The notes under the pieces are model-generated. The model saw nothing but the letters and a program-made list of their open reading frames with translations, had not been told where the DNA came from and did no database searches. A program made the translations under genes and the position numbers. Source: Chrysomallon squamiferum (lineage: Eukaryota; Mollusca; Gastropoda; Neomphalida; Peltospiridae). From it: 38,500 nucleotides of DNA. Positions 1-12,059 of this stretch are shown piece after piece (positions within the stretch are counted from its first letter, which is position 1; every line of letters begins with the position of its first letter). The stretch is from assembly GCA_012295275.1 (NCBI GenBank), contig CM022677.1, positions 3,977,053 through 4,015,552 of the forward strand, given 5' to 3'.

Positions 1-1542
1 TAAAATTGTAACAGCCAATTATCAAATCTGTGAAACTCTCTGCTTTACATGGACTGGAAAAGTTAAAGGGATCAATAAAAAAAATTCAGTTATATATGTA
101 TGATTTTAAAAACAAAAATGATTAACAACAAAAACAGTTACAACTGCTATTTGGTAAAGAATAAAGTAGATTTGGGGATTAATAAGCAGTTTGGCCTCAG
201 CCAGAGATTCTGAAGTAAGAAATTAGTGATCTCTGAAAACTGAAGAAGACAAATACTAAAAATTTGTAATCATAATCAAGGAAGATACAGACAGAAAACT
301 CATCAAATTAGAAAACATTATTAATCTGGTAATAAATAAATAAATAAGTAAATAATTGAAATGATGTGCTTTAACTAACTTTGCTTTCAAAGCTTTTTAC
401 TGTTACATGTTAATTTTTTTCTAATAATAAAAACAAAATACAGAATGATTCTTTTAGATAGTTAAAATAAATTAAACTTTCTATTTTCTTTCCCTTTTTT
501 TTTTTTTTTTTTTCATATTTAAAATAAATTTATCATGATAAATGAAAAAATCTCAGGGCAGTATATGGTGAATGTTATTGTTTGTTATAAGCTATACTGT
601 TGAGAAATTAACAAACTAGATTATTTCTATATATATATATATCTGTCAGTGTATGTATGTACATGTATATTTTGTTGAACTTTTTTTTTGTTTTTACTGG
701 TTTTTGAAAATGTTGTTGAGTTCTTGTCTGTTGACCTAGATGGTGATATCAGTTTAAGGATTAGACAAACCAAATTTTATTAATATTATTATTTTTGTTT
801 TTTTTAGCTGCTGCTTTGTATGTACCTATATACAACAACATCCCAACTCGATAGTTTTGATATTATTTCAGATATTATATTATTTTTGTTGACTGGGATT
901 TTAACCTCACTCTGTCGCCAATCCCATGATTCAACATGTCTCTACTTGTGTTCAGTAAAACAGACCCAGTCCCGAGTTTTACTAATACTTAATCATAGCT
1001 GAGCAAAATATTTCTAAAAAACAGAATTCATACCTAATGAATGAATGAACAAACAAACTGGTTAATTAATCAGATTTTAAAATCAAATGATAAAAATATA
1101 ATTTTCAATTAGACAAGTAGTTTGAATCTTTTTATTTCATTATCAAGCTTTTTTTTTTTTTCAAAAAAAAGAAAATTTCACTCAGAGTTTGGATGTTAAT
1201 GTTATTTTTCATGGTACAGTATTACATTTTTTATACAGTTGTTTCACAATCATATTTAAGATTCTAGATACAGTGTCAAATATCTCTCTTCAAATATGTC
1301 TTTTGTTAGCACACAACCGAGTTTCATAAAATCTTATTTGGTGATTTTTCAGATAGATAATTCTTGAAAACATTTGTATGTTTTGTCACATACTTGAAAG
1401 CAGTTTGGAGTTGTTCAGTTGTTCTGAATAATTTGACTGGAAATTCTTTCCTTTCTTTTAACTTTATCAAAAACCAGAATACAAATATTTCTTGTTTAAC
1501 ATCACTGATACATTTTAAATAAACTGTTACTAGATTTTACAC

Positions 1543-1660
1543 AATAATAATAATAATAATAACAATAACAAAAATTAATAACAATAATAATAATAACTAG
1601 TAATAAAAAATAATAATAACAATAATAAAAATAAAAATAGTAATAATAAATAATAATACT
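1543..1660. repeat. Imperfect AAT/AAC trinucleotide repeat
   Basis: Runs of aataat interrupted by aac, aaa and tagt units; a decaying microsatellite. Confidence 0.8.
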
Positions 1661-2252
1661 TTAAAACAGAACAAAAATTGAACACAAACATGTTTTATCT
1701 TGTTTAAAAACTGTTTGATACTGAAGGTGGAGACAAGTCTAAAATTATAATTTTTGGATTTTGTAAATCAGAGATGTGCTGTACCCTTTTCAACGCAATG
1801 AGCTTTTCCTTACAGTCCATATATAGTTTATTTTTATCAAAGTTTACATAATGTTTGATGATGTAACTTGTGTATGTACATTATATTTGTTATGAACAGA
1901 ATTGTTTTTTTTGTATTTATCATGTAGTGTACTGATTAAAAATAAATTTAAAAAAAAAGAAAAAAGATTATTATAAACAAATTCTTGCCAGCTACAAGCA
2001 GAATATTTAGCTTTCAGTTTTACAGGGTATTTCTTCTTCTTTTTTTCTGTCTTTTTACTTGTCACACACAAACAAGGCCAAGTAATTTATAATGTCTCTT
2101 TAATCTCAGCCAGTCAGAGGCTGATATGTGATGCTGTAGCCAATCAGAAATATTTATTGTTTTCAAGCAACTGTTGGATCCAAGAATCCATTTCACACTT
2201 GTTTTATTTAGGCCATTTTAATATTTGTTCATTAAAATTTATTATTATTGTT

Positions 2253-2253
2253 A

Positions 2254-2320
<67 letters not shown>
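2253..2320. repeat. (TTA)n microsatellite
   Basis: More than 20 nearly perfect TTA/ATT units. Confidence 0.95.
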
Positions 2321-2321
<1 letters not shown>

Positions 2322-2769
2322 TTCTATTTATAAATGAAATCTATTTTCATAATTTTATTAAATGTTTTGCATTCTGTCATACTTATTAATTTTCCTACTA
2401 AAATATATATGTGTATGTTGCCCATTTTTTAAAATGTTTTGTTCATCAGTTTAACATTTTTGTCACTTATTAAAAATGAATGCATGTTGAAATATGTGTG
2501 TGTGATTAAATATTTGTAAATTTGAAATATTTTCTGTTTGACTCATGTTACAAGAAAATATTTAATAAATGTTACTGGAATGTTGATATAAAGAAATCCA
2601 TAACAAGATGTTGGGTAGAAGTATTTTGTATTTCATTAAGATAATCTATAATTTTATACTATTTAATAAAAAAAAAATTAAAAAAAAAAAATTATACAGG
2701 CAGAAATATAAAGGCTTTACTTTCAAGAACATCAGCAAAGTTTTTCTGAAATGTTTTAACATTAGGATT

Positions 2770-2774
<5 letters not shown>

Positions 2775-2808
<34 letters not shown>
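2775..2808. repeat. Poly(A) run
   Basis: About 34 consecutive A residues. No adjacent retroposed coding sequence was recognised, so it is probably a simple homopolymer tract. Confidence 0.9.
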
Positions 2809-2815
<7 letters not shown>

Positions 2816-5800
2816 GAAATCCATTATCAAAAGCTGTGACTCTTAGAGGAAATTAGTAAAAAAGGGGAATCCATCATTGTAATAGAATGTGATTTTCATG
2901 ATGAAATGAATCATTTTAAACAGGATGATTGGTAAACTAGAATTAAATCTGAGAGACATTAAATGCATTTTCTATTTGAATTTTGTTATGTTTTTAAAAT
3001 ATTTGTTTCATATTAATAAATTTAAATGAAATTATATTTATGAAAATAAAATAAAATGAAATGAAATAATTAGTAGGCATGATTTTTATGATGCTAATGC
3101 CAATTCTCTTTTTTCCTTCAGATCATCATTTAAGTAATTTGAAATAGTTTCATACTACTTTTTTTTAGTAGGTATGAATTTTAACACACACACAGACACA
3201 TGTGTCCTTCATTAAAATATTTATTTTTCTATAACAAAGATTTAAACAATGCCTTGATCGGTTTGGATTGTATCTAAATGTTTGAAACACCATTTACTGC
3301 ATAACCAAATGTTTTCTCATTATTGTATTTTGTTTGCAGTAACTATGTCAAATGAGTGTATATTATTTATTGTATTTGTAATTATGCCTGTATAAACAAT
3401 TGATGCACTTTGTAACTGTCAGAAATGTATGATATTCTCAATGTATAGATAATTAAATGTACATAGATTGTCTTAACATCAGGTATATACATTGCAGTGT
3501 ATGTTTTATGCAGTTTAGTTGTTCAGATGTTTAAAAATGTTTTTTTGTTTTTTGTTTTTTGTAATATTTGCGAGATTTGTCTCGCACCTGTAATACTTAA
3601 TTACTCTTCTTGTTTTAATTTAGTTTTTAATATTGTGTTATAAATATTCATCAGCTAACAATCAAATTTCCTGTTTACCGAGTATTACTTGAGAATGGTA
3701 AATGCCGCTGTTGTAGGTGATGTGTATCAATCTTTGTCTTCATCAACAAAAACGAGTATATACCAGTGATTTGACTCCAACCATCCATAACCAAAATATT
3801 TTATGTCTGGACAGAATTGTCATGTTCCGAGGCCAGTTACTTTTCACTCCCGTTTTAGCTGTCTCTGTCGGTAGAATTATTTTTAGCATCTTTTCCCAAT
3901 TTGAGTTAAACAGAAGATTTTAAATTTCAGTGGCATACCTTTTAGTTTTCATTATTTTTATACTTTACCTTTTGTTTTAAAATTTTATTATTTTTATTTT
4001 TAAGAGCCAAACCTCAAAATATTTTTTTATTCTTTCTTTTTTAATAAATTCATCATTTATTTTTATTAAATATTTTAAAGAATGTTGAGATGTTTATTTC
4101 ATAAATTTTTGTAAACTACCAATATTTCTTTTCTTACCCTTTTTTTTTAAAAATATTTTTTCAGTTTTTTTAAAATGTCCATATGTGTATATCAGCTGTC
4201 TGTTGTTGGTTTAGAAACTGTTTGTAATATGATCTTGTTTTGTTTTTATGCTCAGGAAAATACTCCGAAAAAACTGAGATACAGGTTTTTGTGTGATCTT
4301 ACCTGCAAAAATCTGTTGTATTGATATCATAATTAAAAAATAAATAAAAATAAGGTTAAGATTTTTTTATTATTATATGGTGATAAATTTTGAATTGTTT
4401 TTTGAATTTGTATTAATATAGAAAAATAACAGAAATTTTGAGAGATTCCATAGCCCAAAAACATTTTTTTTAAATACTCAAAAAGTGAAAATAAAAATAT
4501 AAATACTACTATAGAAGTGAATACATTTACATGACAGTTTTTCAGAATATTTTGATATATAAAAGTATCTGTTTTTAAATCAATTTTAATTGGAAAATTA
4601 AGACTTTATAAATGTGTGTAAAAATCTACATTTCTTTACAATATCAACATAACTCATTTTGCTAGGCAGGGTCACATATTTGTAAATAAGTTTTAAAATG
4701 TCTGTAGTGAAAAAGAAATTATTTTCTGACTGTTTAATGGCTTTAAACAAAATTATTGTTTTTAAATCTGATGATAACTTACTGCTCTCGATGAATTAAG
4801 CTTGTACAGACATGCTGAAAATGTTCACGCATTTTGTCCAGCAGTGTATATAGTTTGTGAAACTTAACAAATAATTTTTGTTATTGTTCACTGACATAAA
4901 ATAACTACAACAACCATAACAAAACACTGACATATTAGTTGATGATATTAAAATATTTTTCACTATAAAAAAACTGGTTACTGATTTTTTTGGTCTGGAA
5001 ATAAAATTATACATCAGAGTGTTTTAATTTTGTGGCAAAACCAGAACAAACTGGTTCTAAAATGGAATGTTCATTTGGAATATTTCCCAGATTAAGAAAG
5101 AAATGAATAAAAAATATATTTTTAAAAGAAATATTTTAAAGCATTGTAGAGGTGAAAATGATATTTTGGAGCATTCTATTATATTTAAAAGAATATTTTC
5201 ATACTAAAAGGAATTTAAAAAACCCAAAATATTACCCACCCGTCGTTTAGGAAAAATGTAAACAACATGATAGTAAACAAAGAAAGAAAAGTAATAAAGT
5301 AAAACACTACATTTGGGACCATATTTTACAGTTTTGTACAAAAAATGTTAATAGTTCACACACAAAATATTTTGTACTTTTTACTTTTTGAACAGGGCTA
5401 CTTAATTAAAAAATTGACTTGGCTGGATAATAAAACTAAAAAAACTATTCTGAATGAAAAACAGGCAGGCCTGTAGCTGTACTTTTTATGTAAACAATAA
5501 AATATGTGATGCAATAAATTATGTTAATTATTTTCAGTGTCCTGTTTGATTTTATCCATCTACAGTTTTTTTTCCGAGATAACAAAAATAATAAAAATAA
5601 TAAAGAACAAACAAATAAATCGTAGTAAAATTTGTTTAACAACTTTGAAAATGGTATGTTTATACATTTTTCCAAATGTAAAAAAGACTAAAAGGAAATA
5701 AATAAAACTTTTAAAAACCCCTCACTTTTTATTTCATTATATCAAAACATAACATCAGGAAAAATTAGAATAAATTTTTGGGTAATGCATTCATTTTGAA

Positions 5801-6727
5801 CATTTAAATAAAATTAATTATGAGATAATTATTTTTAATTTTTAACTCAATTTAAATACTGTTTTTAATATTCAGTAACAAAACAAACACCAATGTGACG
5901 CACTTAAAAGTCTGGCTTTTTAACACAGTACACCAACACACACACATCACAATGTCAAGAAACTTAGTCATGTTTAGAGTAACATTCTTTCAGTAAAGTT
6001 TTGTCAATTTTATCTTCTTCCTGGTATTACAGAACACAATACAACAAAGCAAACCAGTCATGTTTGGCAAAAGAACAAAACCCCCCAAAAATGAATATAA
6101 TAAAATTTGATCAGTAAGATTAACCTTTGGCAAATATCTCATTAATTCTTTGACCATATTCTGTACATTAGATCAAAGTTGACACGGTAGGAATTATGTA
6201 AACTGAAATTAGATACAGTGCAAAAACAAAAACAGCAATTCCTTATAAAGTGTAAAATCACTTTGTGGTGGAAAATAAAGCTTTTGATCAATGAAAAAAC
6301 AATAATGAAAATTACCTATTTAAAACCTTCAGTAAATGTTGATAGTTTAATTATGGCACAATAATAACAAAATTACAATTATACATCTGTACAATGATCT
6401 TCCATGGATGACAGGATGTATGTATATAATATACACCAGGTTTATCTTAAACAACTCAAATTTACATAATAAAGCCCATAAAAGTATTCTTTATGGTATC
6501 CAAGCAATGGTGACATTGGATTTTAACAATGAAAGTAGCTAAGCTGTGTAATGATTCTTATTAAGTGACTATTTTTTAAACACATTACAATAAGTAACTA
6601 ATGATTAATCTCAAAAAGACATTCATTATTGTATTGTATCTAAATAAAAATGTCTGTTTTGTTGGCACTGAACACTGGTATGGAATGGGTTGTTAAAGAC
6701 ATTTAGATGTTATAAAAGTTAAACATG

Positions 6728-8256
6728 TCACAGCTTTGACTGAACTGGTTTCTCTACAAACTCTCTCCACCATCTCGGTCTTCTAAACACATCTTTGCCT
6801 TGGGTCATGGCATTATACAGGTTTTTATATATCTGAAAAATAACAAAAAACACCCAACATACTTTATCAATATTTACTTCATTTTTCTTTGAATATTTGA
6901 AAAAATGATTAACAATAACAATGAGAGTATGATGGTAAAACTAACAATACTTCTTATCATTAACATCAGAACTGAGAACAAACATTTGCTAGCATTGTTC
7001 TTTTGGGTTTTATTTTGTATATTTTTTAAATGTTTTAATTAATACGCTATTGAAGGTTTAAAACAACAGCTGACTTTTATGTATATAATAACTCTACTGC
7101 ATGCATATTTATTTACTTAGGTTTGGGACTTTTCTCTAAAACTCATTTTTTTATTGGTTTTTTATTTTATTTTTTTAAATTATATTACCAATGTTAAAAA
7201 TTGATTTTTAAAAGACTTCTTACCTGACCATCAGACATGCCGATGGGAGAGTTGAGTACGAAGTCAGGAGGAGCTATTACATCAACAAGGGCAACAGCAT
7301 CATCCTTCAACTCTCTACACATGCACAGAATAGCTTCATGAATAATCCTTGGAGGATTGCTCCCACTGATGTACCCACCTGATATTAAAATAATTAAACT
7401 GTTTTAAATAATATACAGTATTAAATTAAATACTCAATACATAAACATGTAATATAATATTACAGTGAATGAATCTTTATGATATCCCATCACAAATAAA
7501 ACTTAACTTCTGGATATAAAGATAAATACATGCAAATACACACACATAAATAGGTGTCTCTGCATTTGTAGATCTTGCAAACATTTTGTTCAGTATCCTA
7601 CTATGAATTACTCTGCTAAGTTTAGGTGCTGTTACAAAATTAAAAAATATCACTGTTAATATTTTTGACAGTATTAAATTTTAGTGATAAAATGGAAACA
7701 CTAATAAAATTTTAGAACAGAAAACAAATTCCTTTCTATATAAACAGAAACACATAATTTTATAATTTTGAGAACTGTTAATGGTGGACAATGAATAAAT
7801 CTGAAAATTATGTGTAATTTTGTCCTGCATTATTAACATTATACAAATGATGCTCTGCAGCACTGTAATTAGCCAAATATTTTAAGTGCAATCTCTCTCT
7901 GAATCAGAACTGAGACTAGCACACAAAACTGGCTACACAATCAGTACAGGGACAAATGGCAGCGATAAAATAAAATTCAACCACAGTATTTAGTAGTGTA
8001 ACTAATATATAGCAAGTATGGCAACTGCCCTTGGTGCCACTAAGCACTTTATATTAGACTTGACTGGTATTTGTTTAGCTGATTTTCAGGTAGAGTTATC
8101 TGAAAGTGTCAGACGACAGTGCTTGCCATAGGTTGTATTCCCTGTAGATGTGCCCTGCCAGTGTTTACAAACCTCACCTTGATAGAAAGTGGAGAGATGT
8201 TTCTCCATGCTCCAGAGGCAACAATAACAAATATGTAGAAAGACAGAAAGATAGAC
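6728..8256 (-). CDS. ACOX3: Peroxisomal acyl-CoA oxidase, ACOX3 (pristanoyl) type, last three exons
   Basis: Acyl-CoA oxidases catalyse the first, FAD-dependent, H2O2-producing step of peroxisomal beta-oxidation; the ACOX3 branch handles branched-chain acyl-CoAs. Three minus-strand exons read through: 8256-8178, 7378-7224 and 6832-6728. They join in frame (…FYQ-G|GY…, then …SDGQ|IYKNLY…). The first contains LWSMEKHLSTFYQ, the second KDDAVALVDVIAPPDFVL followed by SPIG, and the third WWREFVEKPVQSKL and the stop. SKL is a type 1 peroxisomal targeting signal. The alanine/valine-rich LKDDAVALVDVIAPPDF block is the family's C-terminal acyl-CoA oxidase signature and fits ACOX3 better than ACOX1. 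Only about 88 of roughly 700 residues are present. No earlier ACOX3 exon was recognised; upstream on this strand there are EGF-like exons instead. Donors (gtgagg, gtaag) and acceptors (tgcag, tcag) are good. The start at 8256 is chosen for its strong pyrimidine tract and is the least certain boundary. Confidence 0.88.
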
Positions 8257-8339
8257 CTGCAGGAAGAATGAAAAAAAGAGAGAAAAAGAGACTTAGAAAC
8301 AGATACTGAGTGACCTTAAAAATGACAACAAATAAAAAT

Positions 8340-8640
8340 GTAAAGTATCAGTGTAGTGAGAGAGATAGAGAAGGAGAGAGAGAGAGAGAAAGACATAAAG
8401 AGAGAGACAGAAAGAGAGAGTCAGAGAGGCAGACTGATAGACAGAAAGGAGAAATGTGAGACAGGAGTATGAGAGACACTGATAATATAGAGATAAGTTG
8501 AAGGATCATGGGACAGAGAGACAAAAAAGAAAACCCAAACAAAAACAAAATGGCAAAGAAGGAGGGCAACAACACCAGAAAGAAAAAAATGAAAGACAGA
8601 GACTGAAAGAAAAGACAGAGAGAGAGAAAAATATACCAAC
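8340..8640. repeat. GA-rich imperfect repeat
   Basis: Purine-rich plus strand with gaga and gacagaaag units. It lies in the intron upstream of the ACOX3 exons. Open frames on the minus strand here are Leu/Ser-rich repeat translations. Confidence 0.8.
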
Positions 8641-9027
8641 AAACGAATATATAATAAATGAAACTAGACTGTACAAATTTTGTTTATTAACACATAAAAA
8701 GACAAAAATATACTTTAATGGCTAATGGAAAAAGAAAGAGATATAAAGGGTTTCAAGTTCAACCCTCAAAACTGCTAATACTAAGTATTTTCCCATAACA
8801 ACCAAAGCTTTAATGAATTCTTTATAAAAGGCCTTCATACTTGTCTGTATATGCGTAGATATGTATAAAAAATACAATTACTGCTAACCTGTTGTATGAT
8901 GGGGTTATTCTGTCATTATATATAAGGTTCTTAATCATAGTTAACCATAGCTATGATGATATGTATTAAAAAGGTATGAATATTTCTGTAAGTGAAATCT
9001 TTTTCTTTTCTTCTATAATTATTTTAC

Positions 9028-9128
9028 CTTTCCGTCCCATCCAGTTGCACAAGTACAGTCATAATCATTAAGTTTGTCTGTACAGTTTCCACCATTTTCA
9101 CAAGGATTTGGTTTGCAGTCATCAATAT
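9028..9128 (-). CDS. EGF-like exon A (sixth Cys lost)
   Basis: This minus-strand exon encodes one EGF-like module, beginning DIDDCKPNPCENGGNC and continuing to CTCATGWDGK. Extracellular EGF modules mediate adhesion or receptor-ligand contacts. The DIDDC start resembles the calcium-binding EGF consensus. The acceptor is tttcag and the donor is AAG|gtaaaa. Compared with sister exon B, about 13 bases at the 3' end are missing. The sixth cysteine is therefore absent and the exon ends in phase 0 instead of phase 1. It can complete the disulfide set only if the next exon supplies a Cys. It is the EGF exon nearest the ACOX3 exons on the same strand. Gene identity is unknown; Notch/fibulin/crumbs-like multi-EGF proteins are candidates. 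Confidence 0.75.
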
Positions 9129-9182
9129 CTGAAACAAAACAGTATACCTAAAACATGAAACAGAATTTACATCTTAAAATTA

Positions 9183-9184
<2 letters not shown>

Positions 9185-9266
<82 letters not shown>
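9185..9266. repeat. (AG)n microsatellite
   Basis: About 41 perfect AG units followed by imperfect purine-rich sequence to about 9,540. It lies in the EGF intron and is duplicated in degenerate form near 10,720-10,900. Confidence 0.97.
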
Positions 9267-9270
<4 letters not shown>

Positions 9271-9698
9271 GTGAAAGAGAATAAAAGAGAAAAATGAAAG
9301 AAGAAAAGAAAGATATGAAGTCATGACAAAAAAAGGAGAGAAAGAGAGAGAGAGATTGAATGAGGGACAAAGAGACAGTGAAAGAGACAGAGGTAGGAAG
9401 GAAGAAAGGAAAGAATAAGTAAGGAAAGAAAGGAAGGAGAGACAGAAAAAGAGTGGAAGAAAGAAGGAAGGAATGGATGTGCGAGAAAAGAAATGAAGGA
9501 GATAAAGAGACAATGAGAGAAAACAGAGAAAATGAAAAATGAAGACAGCAAAAAAAGAAAATAAGCCAACAAATAAAACAAACAAACAAATAAACTAATA
9601 TACTGAACTGAATATTATGTCTGTGAACACATTTTAGAAGGAATAAATGCATTTTAGCACCTATAACAACAACATAAATATAGAAATAATAATTTTAC

Positions 9699-9812
9699 TT
9701 ATTGTACAGTTTTTTCCTTCCCATCCAGGTATACAAGTACAGTTATAATCATTAACTTTGTCTGTACAGTTTCCACCATTCATACAAGGATCTGATTTGC
9801 AGTCATCAATAT
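9699..9812 (-). CDS. EGF-like exon B (intact)
   Basis: A 114-base phase 1-1 exon encoding one EGF-like module, from [16 protein letters not shown] through to GWEGKNCTI, with all six cysteines in standard spacing. The acceptor is gttacag and the donor gtaaaa. It is nearly identical to exons C and D, showing recent local duplication. Symmetric phase means it can be added or skipped without changing frame. This is the best-preserved of the four duplicated modules. Confidence 0.85.
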
Positions 9813-10545
9813 CTGTAACAAAAAGTACATCACAAATATTAGTGTTTATTGGTTGTGTCTGAATCAAGAATCACACAACTAAAAAATAATAAAAGAACTA
9901 ATTTCAATATTAGTCTTTATTGGTTGTTTGAATCAAGTAACAAAAAAATAATTAATTTCAAAAATAATCAAGAATTAAATAACTAAAAAATAATAAAAGA
10001 ACTAATTTCAAATCATTTGCTGTTTTAATCAGTAATTAATTATTTCAAAATAACCTTAAATAAATAGAGGTGCTCATTTTTAAATGAGTTTTTAGTTAGA
10101 TAATAATTTTTGAAATAAATTTCAACAGTAATAATTTAACTGATCAATGTTTATTTTATTTTTTTTTTTTTTTTTACTCTAAGATCTAGTAACATTCAAT
10201 AGTTTCTAAAACAAGTATATCTTAACAGAATTATGAATGACTGACATCTGAGAGAGACATAATGTATGAAAGCCTCAGAGTGAGAGAGAAAAAAAAAAAA
10301 GATGGACAGACAAAAATTAAAACAATTAAATACATAAACTAATAATAATTTAAACTGTATAATTTAATTATATTAAATTGTTTTTGCTTCTTTTTTGCTT
10401 TCTTTCATTGTGGGTTTCTTTGTTTGTTTTATTTATTTAGGTTATGTATACAAATATTTACAAGGATAAATTATAAACAGAAGAATTACTTGTTTTATTA
10501 CCATCGACAGCAACAAAAGCAAAAGCTACGCACATAAATAATGAC

Positions 10546-10664
10546 ATTATCTATAGAGCAGTTTTTTCCTTCCCATCCAGGTGCACAAGTACAGTTATAA
10601 TCATTAAGTTTGTCTGTACAGTTTCCACCATTCATACAAGGATCTGATTTGCAGTCATCAATAT
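10546..10664 (-). CDS. EGF-like exon C (donor site altered)
   Basis: Encodes an EGF-like module from [16 protein letters not shown] to [12 protein letters not shown] with all six cysteines. At the position where exons B and D have AA|gtaaaa, this copy reads AGATAATGTCATT, so the usual donor is gone. Possible substitutes are gtcatt at 10,545 or gtaata near 10,502; neither looks strong. The 3' boundary given is therefore tentative. The exon may be skipped or use an alternative donor. Confidence 0.72.
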
Positions 10665-10857
10665 CTGTAACAAAAAGCATACCTAAATCATGAAACAGAA
10701 ATTACATCTTAAAATTAGCAGAGAAAGAAAGAAGGAAAAGAAAGGGTATGAGAATGAGAGTAAAAGTGAGAAACAGTGACAAAAAATGAAAGAAGAAAAG
10801 AAAGCGAGAAAGATTTTGAATGTGGAACACAAAGACAGTGAGAGAGAGAAAGAGAGT

Positions 10858-10901
10858 GGAAGGAAGGAAGGAAGGAAGGAAGGAAGGAAGGAAGGAAGGA
10901 A
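10858..10901. repeat. (GGAA)n microsatellite
   Basis: About eleven GGAA units in a wider purine-rich block (10,720-10,920). The block is the duplicated counterpart of the GA tract near 9.2 kb. Confidence 0.92.
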
Positions 10902-11098
10902 AGAAAGGAAAGACAGGCAATGACAGAAAACAGAGGTATAACAGAGAAAAAATGAAAAATTAAGATAGTAAAATTAAAAATAACATTCAAATGAATTAAT
11001 ATAGTGATCTGAATATTATGTCTGTGAACACATTTTAGAAGGAATAAATGCATTTTAGCACATATAACAAAACATAAATAAAGAAATAATAATTTTAC

Positions 11099-11211
11099 TT
11101 GTTGTACAGTTTTTCCGTCCCATCCAGGTGCACAAGTACAGTTATAATCATTAAGTTTGTCTGTACAGTTTCCACCATTTTCACAAGGATTTTGTTTGCA
11201 GTCATCAATAT
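11099..11211 (-). CDS. EGF-like exon D (frameshift before sixth Cys)
   Basis: Encodes an EGF-like module from DIDDCKQNPCENGGNC to CAPGWDGK. The A-run before the sixth cysteine has five A residues against six in exons B and C. The frame therefore changes: Asn-Cys becomes Thr-Val, and the exon is 113 rather than 114 bases, ending in phase 0. The acceptor tttcag and donor gtaaaa are intact. Either the copy is pseudogenic, or a single base was lost in a homopolymer during sequencing. Confidence 0.75.
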
Positions 11212-11348
11212 CTGAAACAAAAAGTATATCACAAATATTAGTCTTATATGGCTATGTCTGAAACAAGAATTACATAACCAAACAAATATTAAAAAAACTC
11301 ATTTCACATCATTTGCTATTTTAATTAGTAATTAATTATTTCAAAATA

Positions 11349-11380
11349 ACTGTACAGGTACAGTCATTAATATCTAAAAG
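11349..11380 (-). pseudogene. Internally deleted EGF exon remnant
   Basis: On the minus strand, tttag is followed by ATATTAATGACTGT, matching the start of the EGF exons (DINDC). It then jumps directly to ACCTGTACAG, matching the Cys-x-Cys region. Most of the module between the first and fourth/fifth cysteines is missing. This reads as the fossil of a fifth duplicated exon. Confidence 0.55.
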
Positions 11381-12059
11381 AAAATATACATCCAAAATAT
11401 TAAACTTTCTTAACATTTCTCAATTTTGTACACATTTGTACCTAAACAAGAATTACTCAAATTAATGTAAATATATATCTGCAATTACAGGCATCGAAAT
11501 AAGGATAGTGTCTGGTAACCCACTTAGAGGTTACCACAAAACAGGACCTGGTAACCTACAGGTTATCACAAATTTATCTAGTTTATGATTCCCATTATTA
11601 TTGTTGTGAAATCCCTTACAGATATGCATGGTGAACAGTATTATATATTTGTTATTTATCCATATCACTGTTCTTATTGTATTAATACTTTGTGTATAGG
11701 TACAGTGCACTGCATGTAAAACAAATCATGGCAATTTGTGTTGTTTTTATTGTTTTACTGAACTCATCAAACAATACTGATATGAGAATCTGAATGATGA
11801 ACTTGTTTCAGTTAGAGTTGTCACTGTCAGTCAGTGTCTGAACTATCAACAGTTTCACTTCGAGCATCATCCAAGTCTTCTCAGTCTGATGTTGCAGTAG
11901 CAAGAAAGTCCTCTGCACACATTAGTTCATTGCAGGTTATTTTTATCACATCTTAAGAGGGCACAGATAAGTATGAGTCTTTTGAGTCTGACAATGAGTC
12001 TACAATCAGGTTGTCAATTGTACAAGATGCTGGTCTTTTTCTTTGTTTTTTATCATCTG

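Larger units (their letters stand above)
1..6727. other. AT-rich non-coding stretch
   Basis: I see no exon with recognisable protein similarity on either strand here. The sequence is strongly AT-rich with homopolymer runs, (TA)n and AAT/AAC-type runs. Short open frames in it have low-complexity, AT-driven composition. The right part, up to 6,727, probably includes the 3' untranslated region of the minus-strand ACOX3 gene, but I could not fix a polyadenylation site. Confidence 0.6.
9129..11355. repeat. Tandem segmental duplication of EGF exon-intron unit
   Basis: The block about 9,129-10,060 recurs as about 10,665-11,355. Shared landmarks are the sequence just upstream of exons A and C (tacatcttaaaattagcag at 9,165 and 10,705), the purine-rich block, the 60-base stretch around tctgtgaacacattttagaa (9,620 and 11,020), one EGF exon (B or D), and the AT-rich block ending aattaattatttcaaaataac. 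The copies differ by substitutions and indels. Confidence 0.85.

Noticed and set aside
3717-3923. 68-codon plus-strand frame
   Set aside because: No recognisable domain, no splice or promoter context, AT-driven composition.
9148-9652. Long minus-strand open frames of 145-161 codons rich in Leu/Ser/Phe
   Set aside because: They are translations of the (GA)n tract and its purine-rich flank in all three frames, with no domain and no splice logic.
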